Program-made: the position numbers and the translations under genes
Notes under the pieces: model-generated
Database searches by the model: none
What the model was told of the DNA's origin: nothing
Seen by the model: only the letters and a program-made list of their open reading frames with translations
Part shown: piece after piece, positions 16,430-25,572 of the stretch
How the letters are laid out: every line of letters begins with the position of its first letter
Numbering within the stretch: the stretch's first letter is position 1
Origin: Mastigocoleus sp. MO_188.B34
GTDB lineage: Bacteria > Cyanobacteriota > Cyanobacteriia > Cyanobacteriales > Nostocaceae
Reading direction: 5' to 3'
Assembly: GCF_030065675.1 (NCBI RefSeq)
Contig: NZ_JASJDK010000092.1
Coordinates: forward strand, 1-32,002
DNA length: 32,002 bases

Positions 16430-17746
16430 ATGCTAAGCAAAATTCAGAAGCTATTGCCCTTTGGTAGAAAATTTAGCTCTAGCTCACGTGCAATTATTGC
16501 AAATACAGGCTGGTTATTTGCAGACCGCATTCTTCGTATGGGTGTAGGTTTATTTGTGGGTGTTTGGCTTGCACGTTATTTGGGAGTACAATTGTATGGC
16601 ATTTTTAACTACGCTACTGCTTTTGTAATTTTATTTAGTCCACTTGCTACTTTAGGCTTAGAAAGAGTAGTAGTTCAGCATCTTGTTCGTCATTCCTCAA
16701 TTAAAGACGAAATTTTAGGTACTGCTTTCTGGCTTAAATTGCTTGGTGGAGTCGCATCTCTATTGTTAGCAGTTAGTTCTATCTATTTTTTACGCCAGGA
16801 TGAAAAACTTGTAGTTTGGTTGGTGGCAATTTTGTCAACAGTAGTAATTTTTCAAGCTTTTGACACGATTGATCTTTGGTTTCAATCAAAAGTGGAATCA
16901 AAATATACTGTACTTGCTAAAAATACAGCCTTTATATTTTCTACACTGATTAAAGTTATTCTAATCACTATACAAGCACCATTAATCGCCTTTGCATGGG
17001 TGGTATTGGCAGAAATGGGATTAAGTGCAGTTGGTTTAGCGATCACTTATTGTATTAAGGGCTATTCAATTAAGTTATGGCGTTGGAGCTTTCCAATTGC
17101 TAAGACTCTGCTTAAAAATAGTTGGCCTCTTGTTTTTTCTGACCTAGCTGCTATTATTTATACAAAAATTGACCAGATTATGCTGGGGGAAATGGTTGAT
17201 AGTAGCGCTGTAGGAATTTATTCTGTTGCGGTTCGTATCTCTGAAGCCTGGTACTTTATTCCAAGGACAATTACTTCTTCAGCTTCTCCTTCAATTTATG
17301 CAGCTAAAGAAACAGATGAAACTCTTTACTATAAACGCATAAAAAAATTACTTCGTTTATTATTGATACTTTCTATTTTTATTGCTGTACCAATAACATT
17401 ATTTTCTGACAACATCATTACTATTCTTTTTGGTTATGAATATATAGCAGCAGCACCAGTATTATCAGTTCATGCATGGGCATCTTTATTTGTTTTTTTA
17501 AGAGTTGGCACTGTATCCTGGTTTAATGCAGAAGGACTAAACCAATTTGTTCTGCGGAGAAACTTAACTGGTGCAATTATAAATATAGTCTTAAATTTAT
17601 TCCTTATTCCTATATATGCTGAATTAGGTGCTGCGATAGCTACATTAATTTCTTATGCATCTGCTGAATTTTTAAGTGATATGTTTTATGCGAAAACAAG
17701 AAAGATATTCAAAATACAACTTCAAACATTTCTGTTTTTTAAATAA
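16430..17746 (+). CDS. Wzx-type oligosaccharide flippase
   Basis: This 438-residue polytopic membrane protein of the MATE/MOP exporter superfamily has about 12 hydrophobic segments from residue 22 on. The N-terminal block ANTGWLFADRILRMGVGLFVGVWLARYLG matches the common start of polysaccharide biosynthesis flippases, and DLAAIIYTKIDQIMLGEMVDSSAVGIYSVAVRISE is the conserved centre. It would move undecaprenyl-PP-linked repeat units to the outer face of the inner membrane. It begins the AT-rich variable core of the locus, directly after the rhamnose genes, and a 60-bp gap leads to the radical SAM fusion gene. The substrate cannot be read from the sequence. Confidence 0.9.
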   Translation: MLSKIQKLLPFGRKFSSSSRAIIANTGWLFADRILRMGVGLFVGVWLARYLGVQLYGIFNYATAFVILFSPLATLGLERVVVQHLVRHSSIKDEILGTAFWLKLLGGVASLLLAVSSIYFLRQDEKLVVWLVAILSTVVIFQAFDTIDLWFQSKVESKYTVLAKNTAFIFSTLIKVILITIQAPLIAFAWVVLAEMGLSAVGLAITYCIKGYSIKLWRWSFPIAKTLLKNSWPLVFSDLAAIIYTKIDQIMLGEMVDSSAVGIYSVAVRISEAWYFIPRTITSSASPSIYAAKETDETLYYKRIKKLLRLLLILSIFIAVPITLFSDNIITILFGYEYIAAAPVLSVHAWASLFVFLRVGTVSWFNAEGLNQFVLRRNLTGAIINIVLNLFLIPIYAELGAAIATLISYASAEFLSDMFYAKTRKIFKIQLQTFLFFK

Positions 17747-17806
17747 TTTATTGAACTAAAAATTATCAAGATTGAAAATAATAGTAATTCTATACTTGAA
17801 CTAATT

Positions 17807-20179
17807 ATGAAATTAATTGATGCCCTAAAAAACCTCTATATTACAACAAAACCAAAGCCTTGGAAACTGCAAAAACCAGTTGTAATCCAGTTTCCTGTAA
17901 ATGACATTTGTAATTCAAAATGTCAGATGTGCAATATCTGGCAACAGAAATTTGATTATCAAATTACTCCGAATGAACTAGAAAAAGCTGTCTCTAATCC
18001 ATTATTTTCTGAAGTTAGAACTATCGGAATTAATGGAGGTGAACCAACTCTTCGTAAAGACCTAGCTGAACTTGTAGATGTTTTATTTAAAAAGCTACCA
18101 AATCTATCAGGTATTGCTTTAATCACAAACTCTCTTATTAGTAGCCAAGTTATACAACGTATTACTGAAATTGGTCAAGTTGTTAAATCTCATAAAGGTC
18201 ACCTTGATGTTATGGTGTCTCTCGATGGATTTGGCGATGTGCATGATAGAGTAAGAGGTCGTAAAGGAAACTTTGAAAATGCTGTTAAGGTAATTGATTT
18301 TATTCAAAGTTCCGATTTGGTATCTAATCGTAGATTAGGTTGTACGGTACTCAAAGAAAATATTTATGGCGTTCATGATTTATTAGAATTTGCTATTAGT
18401 AAAGATATATATATCAAATACAGATTAGGAATTCCACATCAGCGCCTTTATTCAAAAGATGTTGTTGAACCTTTTGATTTGACTTTTGAAGAAAAGTACC
18501 ATTTTGCTATTTTTCTAGAGAATCTAATTAAGTTCTACGAAAAATCCGAACAGCAGAATTTTTTCTATACATCATTAATCGGTCAGTTAATTTATCAAAA
18601 GCCTCGTGCCGCTGGATGTGATTGGCAACACCGGGGTGCTACTCTTTCAGCAAGAGGAGAACTCTTATATTGTGCGGTTGAAAGTAAAACTTTAGGTTCT
18701 GCTATTACTGAAGATGCAGAGCAACTGTATTTTGACAACAATCAACATTTAGCTGACATTCTTCAAAATAAGTGTGATATCTGCGCTCATGATTATGTTG
18801 GCATTCCTCCTAAGATGGTTTTAATTAAAACTTATGCAGAGAGATTATTAGAAAAAGCCGGAGTTTCTCTAAAGAATGTAAAGCAGTTTGAAATCTTGAA
18901 GCCAGTCAAATCTCTCAGACAGCAAGCAGACTTGAATAGAAAAATGGCTTTATACGGAGTCAATCAAGCAACCCTTGGTAAGTCTCAACCTGCTACTTGT
19001 TTTCCTAGAAATTCTGCCAGTAATCGTAAAGTACTAATTTGTGGTTGGTATGGTACTGAAACTCTGGGTGATAAAGCAATTTTGGGAGGTGTTGTTCAAT
19101 CTTTTCAAGGTTCTTTGGGAAACATTGAACTGCATTTAGCTTGTTTAGAGTTATTTATTTCTGAAATGACAGTCCGCCAAATGCCTGAATTACAAGGATG
19201 CAAATTGCATTCTATTACTGAAGCTATAGAAATTGCTAACTCAATGGATTTAGTCGTTTTTGGAGGTGGTCCTTTAATGGCTATTGTAGAGCTTACTGAT
19301 ATGATTGCCATATTTCAAAAAGCAGTGGAAGCAAAAATTCCTACATTAATTGCAGGATGTGGTGTTGGACCTTTGGGAGCTTCTCACTATAACGATGCGA
19401 TTAAGCATCTTTTACTTTCTGCATCACACCGGATTTATAGAGATAAAAAATCTTTGCAAATTGCTAAAAGCTTGGGTATTGATACTGCTTCAGACCAAGT
19501 TGCAGAAGACCCTGCTTTTACTTGGTTAAAAACTAGTACATTTTCTAGTCAAATAGCTGAGACTCAAAGCAATAATTCAGAACATCCTTCTTTAATATTA
19601 GGTTTGAGAGATTGGACTTATAAGGAATATGCTAAAGATTTGAGCATAATTGAAGCTGAAGCTATCAAACAACGATTCGAGAAAGAGGTAGTAACAGCAA
19701 TAGAGCAATTAGTTAATAAATATCCAAGTTTACGAATAATTCCTTTCCCAATGTGTACTAATCATCTAGGTCATGATGATAGATGGTTTTACCGTAACTT
19801 ATTTAGAAACCATAAAAATATATATGATGCTCTAGACTTGACGTATTTAGGAGCAGAAATTAGTCCTTTAGATGCAATAAATACTTTTAAATCAGCTTCA
19901 ATAGCTCTCACCATGAGATTTCATTCTCTTGTGTTTGCTTTATCTTCTGGTGTACCTACTGTTGGGATCGACTATACTCTTGGACGTGGGAAAGTTACAT
20001 CTCTTGCAGAAAAACATAATGTCCCATACATGAGTTTAAGCTCAATTAATGCTGAATTTATTGTTTCTTCCTTGTCAAAGTTGCTAGATGAAAATAAACA
20101 AGAATCTCAAATTTGTTTACATCCAGAAAGTCTAAAGTTCCAAAATGCAGTTAGTCAATTCATCAAATCTTTGGAATAA
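17807..20179 (+). CDS. Radical SAM (SPASM-like) - polysaccharide pyruvyl transferase fusion
   Basis: This 790-residue protein has two enzymatic halves. Residues about 25-330 form a radical SAM domain: CNSKCQMC (Cys35, Cys39, Cys42; CX3CX2C) for the SAM-binding 4Fe-4S cluster, NGGEPTLR (76-83) and VSLDGF (137-142). Extra cysteines at 271, 289, 323 and 326 (CDIC) suggest an auxiliary SPASM/twitch-like cluster. Residues about 408-760 are a polysaccharide pyruvyl transferase domain (CsaB/WcaK type), with GWYGTETLGDKAIL, FGGGP (485-489), AGCGVGPLG and MRFHSLVFALSSGVPTVGIDY. The pyruvyl half would add a ketal pyruvate from PEP to a sugar; the chemistry of the radical SAM half is unknown. The linker (about 330-405) contains no stop. 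The stop overlaps the next start by one base (TAATG), indicating coupling to the GT4 gene. It is a cytoplasmic enzyme of the glycan core. Confidence 0.88.
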   Translation: MKLIDALKNLYITTKPKPWKLQKPVVIQFPVNDICNSKCQMCNIWQQKFDYQITPNELEKAVSNPLFSEVRTIGINGGEPTLRKDLAELVDVLFKKLPNLSGIALITNSLISSQVIQRITEIGQVVKSHKGHLDVMVSLDGFGDVHDRVRGRKGNFENAVKVIDFIQSSDLVSNRRLGCTVLKENIYGVHDLLEFAISKDIYIKYRLGIPHQRLYSKDVVEPFDLTFEEKYHFAIFLENLIKFYEKSEQQNFFYTSLIGQLIYQKPRAAGCDWQHRGATLSARGELLYCAVESKTLGSAITEDAEQLYFDNNQHLADILQNKCDICAHDYVGIPPKMVLIKTYAERLLEKAGVSLKNVKQFEILKPVKSLRQQADLNRKMALYGVNQATLGKSQPATCFPRNSASNRKVLICGWYGTETLGDKAILGGVVQSFQGSLGNIELHLACLELFISEMTVRQMPELQGCKLHSITEAIEIANSMDLVVFGGGPLMAIVELTDMIAIFQKAVEAKIPTLIAGCGVGPLGASHYNDAIKHLLLSASHRIYRDKKSLQIAKSLGIDTASDQVAEDPAFTWLKTSTFSSQIAETQSNNSEHPSLILGLRDWTYKEYAKDLSIIEAEAIKQRFEKEVVTAIEQLVNKYPSLRIIPFPMCTNHLGHDDRWFYRNLFRNHKNIYDALDLTYLGAEISPLDAINTFKSASIALTMRFHSLVFALSSGVPTVGIDYTLGRGKVTSLAEKHNVPYMSLSSINAEFIVSSLSKLLDENKQESQICLHPESLKFQNAVSQFIKSLE

Positions 20180-21477
20180 TGGTTAAGTCTCTTCTTATAA
20201 GCACCTACGACATTCAAGGAGGAGCTGCTCGTGCAGCTTACCGTCTAAATAAAGGTTTACGGAATATTGGAGTAGATTCTAAGTTACTAGCAGCTAATAA
20301 ACTTACCGATGATGAAACTGTTATTGCTCCACAAACTCCGCTAAGTAAAGGTATTACAAAATTAAAACCGACTTTGGATACACTGCCATTAAAGTTTTTT
20401 CGTTACCGTCATACCTCTCCCTATTCCATTCAATGGCTTGGGGATGCTGTTCCTGCAAAAGTGGCTCAAATTCAGCCAGATATTATTAATTTGCATTGGG
20501 TTAATTTTGGTTATTTACAAATAGAAAGCATTTCAAGATTAGGCAAATCTATCGTTTGGACACTCCATGATATGTGGGCATTCACTGGAGGTTGTCACTA
20601 TAGCTTTGATTGTGAAAGATATACCAATTCTTGTGGTGCTTGTCCACAACTTCAGAGTAATACAAACAAAGATTTATCACATTGGGTTTGGCAGCGTAAG
20701 CAAAAGGCATGGAGAAATTTGAACCTTACGATTGTAACTCCAAGCGACTGGCTAGCAAAGTGTGCTCGTTCTAGCTCACTACTTAAGGATAAAAGAATTG
20801 AAGTCATTCCAAATGGGATTGATACCGACAAGTATAAGCCAATTAATAAGTCTATAGCACGAAGCATTCTAGGACTACCTAAAGATAAACGGTTTATTTT
20901 GTTTGGAGCAGTAAATGCAAGCAGCGATGGTAGGAAAGGTTTTCACCTACTTGAAGCAGTCTTGCAAAACCTCAGTCAAACTGATTGGGCTGACAATACA
21001 GAGCTAATTATATTCGGGGCATCTAAATCCAGGAATTCACCTAAACTTGGTTTTAAAAGCCATTACTTGGGAAAACTAAATGACGATATCTCTCTAGCAT
21101 TAGTCTATGCAGCAGCAGATGTGTTTGTTGCTCCTTCAATCCAAGAAAATCTAGCTAATACGGTTATGGAATCTTTATCTTGCGGAACTCCCTGCGTAGC
21201 ATTTAATATTGGTGGAATGCCTGATATGATTGAAAACTTAAAAAACGGATATTTAGCTAAACCTTTTGAAGTTGAAGATTTAGCTAGAGGTATTGCTTGG
21301 GTACTAGAAGGTGAAGAAAGATTTCAAAAACTAAGTTATTGCGCTCGACAAAAAGTGGAACGGGAGTTCACTCAAACTATACAAGCTCAAAATTATTTAA
21401 ATTTATTTAACAATATTTTAAGTACTACAAACTATGTAAATACTAAAGATAAATTACAAGTGAAAAATCAAATGTAA
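20179..21477 (+). CDS. Glycosyltransferase family 4 (GT-B)
   Basis: This 432-residue GT-B fold retaining glycosyltransferase has an N-terminal acceptor domain beginning LLISTYDIQGGAARAAYRL. It contains a conserved cysteine-rich block HDMWAFTGGCHYSFDC followed by CGACPQL, seen in a WcaC-like GT4 subgroup. The C-terminal donor domain has PNGIDTDKY, GAVNASSDGRKG and the GT4 Glu-x7-Glu region SIQENLANTVMESLSCGTPCVAF. It acts in the cytoplasm on the lipid-linked repeat unit; sugar and linkage are unknown. Its ATG uses the last base of the preceding stop codon, so its translation is coupled to the radical SAM-pyruvyl transferase gene and the two may act on the same residue. Confidence 0.92.
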   Translation: MVKSLLISTYDIQGGAARAAYRLNKGLRNIGVDSKLLAANKLTDDETVIAPQTPLSKGITKLKPTLDTLPLKFFRYRHTSPYSIQWLGDAVPAKVAQIQPDIINLHWVNFGYLQIESISRLGKSIVWTLHDMWAFTGGCHYSFDCERYTNSCGACPQLQSNTNKDLSHWVWQRKQKAWRNLNLTIVTPSDWLAKCARSSSLLKDKRIEVIPNGIDTDKYKPINKSIARSILGLPKDKRFILFGAVNASSDGRKGFHLLEAVLQNLSQTDWADNTELIIFGASKSRNSPKLGFKSHYLGKLNDDISLALVYAAADVFVAPSIQENLANTVMESLSCGTPCVAFNIGGMPDMIENLKNGYLAKPFEVEDLARGIAWVLEGEERFQKLSYCARQKVEREFTQTIQAQNYLNLFNNILSTTNYVNTKDKLQVKNQM

Positions 21478-21532
21478 TTTGTTGATAAAACTAATTTTTT
21501 ATCTATCACTAATTTTACGTGTAAAAATTAAA

Positions 21533-22417
21533 ATGCCTATCCCTACTATTGAAAACTATCGTAACCTTCCAGTTAACCCTGACCGTAAGGAGGGTGGAAT
21601 AGAAGTTAGTGCTAAATTATATAAACAATCCACAAAAGATAAGCCGTTAGTAAGTATCTTCACTGTTGTTTTTAATAGTGCGACAACCCTAGAACAGACT
21701 ATCTTAAGCGTGTTAGGTCAAACATACCAAAATATCCAATATATCATAATTGATGGTGGCTCTACAGATGGAACTTTAGAAATTATAAAAAAATACGAAG
21801 AGCAAATTGATTACTGGGTTAGTGAACCAGATTCAGGTATATATGATGCAATGAATAAAGGTATATCTCTCTGCGAGGGAGTATTAATTGGCATCATAAA
21901 TGCAGGTGATAATTACATGAAAGATGCCATTGAGAATATTTGCAATATTTACAAAGATAACAAGGATGAAATTATTCTTGTTGGCAACTGTCAGGAATAT
22001 TTTAGTGATTATTCTGGATGGGTTATATTATCAGGAAATTTGACTAAGTTGCCTTACAAAATGGTACCTCATCCATCTGTATTTGTTCCTTTATCTATTT
22101 ATGAAACTTATGGTGGCTTTGACACTAAGTTTCAAATAGCATCTGATTACGACTTTATACTTCGTTGCTATCTGCAAAAAGTTCAATTCTTTCATATAAA
22201 CAAAGTTTTAGCAACAGCCAGTGCTAGGGGATTTTCAAGCAATTATTATCTTACAGAAATAGAATACTTAAAAGTCAGGTTCAAGTACGGGCTATTAAAT
22301 ATAAAATCATTCATGTTAAGCTTTTTTTCCTTAACAAAAGTTACCTTACATCTAATGTTAGAGCGTATAAAGCTTTGGCAATTAATTGAAAAAAGTAGAA
22401 ATAAAAGTGTTCGTTAA
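21533..22417 (+). CDS. Glycosyltransferase family 2 (GT-A)
   Basis: This protein of about 294 residues from ATG 21533 belongs to GT2. The nucleotide-binding strand VSIFTVVFNSATTLEQTILSV is followed by IIIDGGSTDGT (the DGGSTDG motif), then the acidic SEPDSGIYDAMNKGI and NAGD (DxD-like) segments. The frame also opens from TTG 21479, adding 18 hydrophobic residues, but family members start near MPIPTIENYR, so the later ATG is preferred. It is likely cytoplasmic, with a basic C-terminal amphipathic tail that may touch the membrane. It lies between the GT4 gene and the polymerase in the same-strand run. Donor and acceptor are not predictable. Confidence 0.9.
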   Translation: MPIPTIENYRNLPVNPDRKEGGIEVSAKLYKQSTKDKPLVSIFTVVFNSATTLEQTILSVLGQTYQNIQYIIIDGGSTDGTLEIIKKYEEQIDYWVSEPDSGIYDAMNKGISLCEGVLIGIINAGDNYMKDAIENICNIYKDNKDEIILVGNCQEYFSDYSGWVILSGNLTKLPYKMVPHPSVFVPLSIYETYGGFDTKFQIASDYDFILRCYLQKVQFFHINKVLATASARGFSSNYYLTEIEYLKVRFKYGLLNIKSFMLSFFSLTKVTLHLMLERIKLWQLIEKSRNKSVR

Positions 22418-22449
22418 CCTGATTATGTGAATATTCGCAAATTTTTAGC

Positions 22450-23718
22450 ATGTTGTATATTATTCTTAATCCAGGCATACTGTATGTACTAGTTTGGCTA
22501 ACTGTACTTAGTCTCTATCAATTCCAGTATAGTTTACTTCTTCTACCTATAACCGAAACAGCATTTTTTTTTGTAGTTGCGAGTTGTTGCTCTTTCTATT
22601 TACCAACTCTGTTTAAATCATTAATCACCAAAAAGCGATTTACTAAGAGGCGAAAACTTATTTCAGTAGACTTTCAAGCAAAAACAAAAGGAATATTTTT
22701 GTTTTGGTTATTCTTTTCTGTCATAGAAATTATAGTGGCTAGAAACTTACCACTATTTGGTGTTCTTGGTTTGGGTCCTTATGTAAGATATACAGACTTT
22801 GGTATTCCAACTTTGCATGGTCTATTAAATGCTTGCTTGCTGGTTTTGTCTAACTATTCACTGTATAGATACTTAGAACGTAAATCAAAAAAAGATATTA
22901 TTTTATGGGCTTTATTCTTATTATGGGGAATTTTAAAACTAGGTAGACAGTTAATTATGTCTCAATTTATTCAATCTACCTTTATACTTTTATATTACTT
23001 AAAAGATAATTCTTTTGATTTACATAGACTAAAACAGAGAATAATCAAGTTAAATTATAATGTCACAAAATACATTATTCCATCACGTAATCTAGATTCT
23101 ACATTTAAAATTTCTAAGTCAAATTTTTATTGGTTTCTACGAATTTTTATTGGTTTTATTTGCTTAGTATTTCTTTTTGATGCTATTGGTAATTCTCGAA
23201 ATGTAGATGGGGGATTGATCACAAGTATTGGTAGGGCTAGCCCAGAATATCCTCAATTCTTACCTTCTGGTATATTTTGGATATATCTTTACATAACATC
23301 TCCTTTATCTAATGTAATTAATAATATTGATTTTATCGAACCTAATTATTTACCTCTGAACATAATTAGTAGTCTAACACCGTCAGCGATAATTGATATT
23401 TTAGGACTAACTACGAATAATAATTATGATTGGCAACTAGTAGTAAAATTTCTGAATGTAAATACTTTCCATGCAAGTTTTCTACTGGATTTTGGCATGT
23501 ATATATCTCTATGTGTATACTTTTTAATGTCACTCCTATTTCAAAGTATTTATCTTCGCTCCTTAAAAAGTCGGTTAGTATGCTGGCGTTTCATTAATGT
23601 AGTAATACTCCACAATATAGTATTATCTATATTTGTCAATTTTTTTACACATATAGTGTTTATCGCACAAATAATCATTCACTTTTTTCTCCAATATAAA
23701 AAGCATAAGTTGAAATAA
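22450..23718 (+). CDS. Wzy-like O-antigen / repeat-unit polymerase
   Basis: This 422-residue, highly hydrophobic, AT-rich-coded protein has about 10-12 membrane segments. The motif YVRYTDFGIPTLHGLLNACL (about 112-131) matches the FGIPxLHG(L)xN signature of oligosaccharide repeat-unit polymerases (O-ag_pol_Wzy type). A large loop between the middle helices contains GNSRNVDGGLITSIGRASPEYPQF, a plausible periplasmic active loop. Wzy joins flipped repeat units block-wise on the periplasmic side. Its position among glycosyltransferases, downstream of wzx and in the same locus as wzc, supports the call. Such polymerases diverge fast, so assignment rests on topology, motif and context rather than overall similarity. 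Confidence 0.8.
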   Translation: MLYIILNPGILYVLVWLTVLSLYQFQYSLLLLPITETAFFFVVASCCSFYLPTLFKSLITKKRFTKRRKLISVDFQAKTKGIFLFWLFFSVIEIIVARNLPLFGVLGLGPYVRYTDFGIPTLHGLLNACLLVLSNYSLYRYLERKSKKDIILWALFLLWGILKLGRQLIMSQFIQSTFILLYYLKDNSFDLHRLKQRIIKLNYNVTKYIIPSRNLDSTFKISKSNFYWFLRIFIGFICLVFLFDAIGNSRNVDGGLITSIGRASPEYPQFLPSGIFWIYLYITSPLSNVINNIDFIEPNYLPLNIISSLTPSAIIDILGLTTNNNYDWQLVVKFLNVNTFHASFLLDFGMYISLCVYFLMSLLFQSIYLRSLKSRLVCWRFINVVILHNIVLSIFVNFFTHIVFIAQIIIHFFLQYKKHKLK

Positions 23719-23791
23719 TACATAATACGCTTCAAATGTTTCAAATGATAGATAATTTCAACAGTTCAGAAATATAGATTAAGATTAAGCT

Positions 23792-24643
23792 ATGAGCAAA
23801 GCTTCTGTTAGTGTAATTATTCCATGCTATTGTTGTTCGGGTACAATACGTAGAGCAGTAGAATCTGTAGTTCAGCAAACACTTCAACCAGCAGAAGTTA
23901 TTCTGGTTGATGATGCCAGTAGGGATGAAACTTTAAGTGTGCTAAAAGCCCTACAAGAGGAATACAGTAGTGATTGGATTAAAATTCTTTCACTGGAGTC
24001 TAACGGTGGTCCTTCTGTTGCACGTAATGCCGCGTGGAATATAGCAACACAGGATTATATTGCTTTTTTAGACGCTGATAATGCTTGGCACAAAGATAAA
24101 ATCCTGATTCAGTATTACTGGATGCTTGCAAATCCCCAAGCTTTATTGTCTGGGCATACAATTCCAATTGTTTTTTCCTATGAAAAGTTTTTGTCTACTC
24201 GAAATATTTCCTTTAAACAAGATATTAAATATAATCGAATCAGCAAAGAAGAAATTTTGCGGTCTAATCCTTTCGAGACTTCATCTATCATGTTACAACG
24301 AGATATAAAATATAGATTTGATATCTCAAAAAGATATAGTGAAGACTATTTTTTGTGGCAACAAATCTGTTTAGATGGTCATCCTTGTTTTCTGTTGAAT
24401 GTACAACTGAGCTATATTTTCAATAGTTTTGGAACAGCTGGTCTAACCAGCAGAATACTCAAAATGAGGCTAGGAGATTTTAATAATTATTGGCAGCTTT
24501 GGAGGAAACATAAAATTTCTGTACAAACAATGATTTTTATGATATTTTGTTCTGCTATGAAATTTTTAGCTCTTATGATAATAGGTCCTGAAAAATATTC
24601 CCTCATGAAACATAGAATAATATTTGGTCACTACGAAACATAG
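23792..24643 (+). CDS. Glycosyltransferase family 2 (GT-A)
   Basis: This 283-residue GT2 protein begins VSVIIPCYCCSGTIRRAVESV and has EVILVDDASRDET (nucleotide binding), NGGPSVARNAAWNIA and AFLDADNAW (the DxD metal motif). SEDYFLWQQI (about 184-193) carries the ED-type catalytic acid. The C-terminus has hydrophobic stretches (about 242-263), a possible membrane-associated tail. The CYCC near the first strand replaces the usual polar residues after the P of IIP, a small oddity. The 73-bp gap after the polymerase gene contains no obvious terminator, so it is probably cotranscribed. The sugar specificity is unknown. Confidence 0.9.
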   Translation: MSKASVSVIIPCYCCSGTIRRAVESVVQQTLQPAEVILVDDASRDETLSVLKALQEEYSSDWIKILSLESNGGPSVARNAAWNIATQDYIAFLDADNAWHKDKILIQYYWMLANPQALLSGHTIPIVFSYEKFLSTRNISFKQDIKYNRISKEEILRSNPFETSSIMLQRDIKYRFDISKRYSEDYFLWQQICLDGHPCFLLNVQLSYIFNSFGTAGLTSRILKMRLGDFNNYWQLWRKHKISVQTMIFMIFCSAMKFLALMIIGPEKYSLMKHRIIFGHYET

Positions 24644-24703
24644 GACAATTTTGCATAAATTAATAAATAATCTATCTCTAGAATTACAAAATACTAAAAA
24701 AAT

Positions 24704-25567
24704 ATGAATCCAAAAATTTCAGTAATTATTGTTAACTATAATGCTAAACCTCTTTTACAACGATGTATAGAAAGCCTATATCCTAATTCCAAACAGCAAC
24801 GAAATTTATCTGAGATTATAGTGGTAGATAACGATTCTCAAGATGGAAGTCCAGAACTTTTAAGACAACAATACCCAGAAATAAAATTGATCGATAATCA
24901 AGAAAACTTAGGCTTTGGTAAAGCAAACAACCAGGGAGTCAGAGAAGCAATAGGAGAATACATTCTCCTGATCAATCCTGATACAGTAGCAGATGGCAAC
25001 ATCTTAGATCAAACCTTAAAATTCTTTGAACAACATCCGGATAATAAAAGTGCTTTTGGCGGAATTCTCTTAAACCCTGATGGAAGTCAACAACGAGGTT
25101 CAAGACGTAGCTTTCCCACATTCTTGAATGCATTACTACACTTCACCAAACTAGATAAAACCTTTAATTATAAAAAAGCCTATGATTTGTCCTGGTTACC
25201 AGTAGAAACACATGAAGTTGAGTGTGTCTCCGGAGCTTGTATCGGAATACCCAAAGTAATGTATGAAAAACTGAAAGGCTTTGACGAGCGATTCTTTTTG
25301 CATTTTGAGGATATTGACTTATGCAAAAAAATTCAGCAAGCGGGTTATAAATTGTGGTTCTATCCAGAAGTTAGATTATTTCATGAAAAAGGAGGTAGTT
25401 CTAACGGTTCTCAACCTATCAAAATTAAGGTTAATAAATGGTTTCTTGATTCTCTGGGTAAGTACTTATGGAAATGGGACAAACCCAGTGCAATAATATT
25501 TAGTCCTATATTAGGGTACTTGAAGTTTCTAGCATGGTTTAAAACTTTACAATTGAAAAAATCATAA
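24704..25567 (+). CDS. Glycosyltransferase family 2, rhamnosyltransferase-like
   Basis: This 287-residue GT2 protein has VIIVNYNAKPLLQRCIESL at the N-terminus, IIVVDNDSQDGSPELL, ENLGFGKANNQGV and INPDT (the DxD position, here NPD). VSGACIGIPKVMYEKLKGFDERFF and HFEDIDLCKKIQQAGY (ED catalytic region) complete the set. This motif pattern (VVDNxSxDGS, NxGFxxxxNxG, NPDxxV) is typical of the WcaE/rhamnosyltransferase branch, and dTDP-rhamnose is made in this locus, so rhamnosyl transfer is a reasonable guess only. The downstream SDR gene starts 5 bp after its stop, implying coexpression. Confidence 0.9.
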   Translation: MNPKISVIIVNYNAKPLLQRCIESLYPNSKQQRNLSEIIVVDNDSQDGSPELLRQQYPEIKLIDNQENLGFGKANNQGVREAIGEYILLINPDTVADGNILDQTLKFFEQHPDNKSAFGGILLNPDGSQQRGSRRSFPTFLNALLHFTKLDKTFNYKKAYDLSWLPVETHEVECVSGACIGIPKVMYEKLKGFDERFFLHFEDIDLCKKIQQAGYKLWFYPEVRLFHEKGGSSNGSQPIKIKVNKWFLDSLGKYLWKWDKPSAIIFSPILGYLKFLAWFKTLQLKKS

Positions 25568-25572
25568 TTCTT

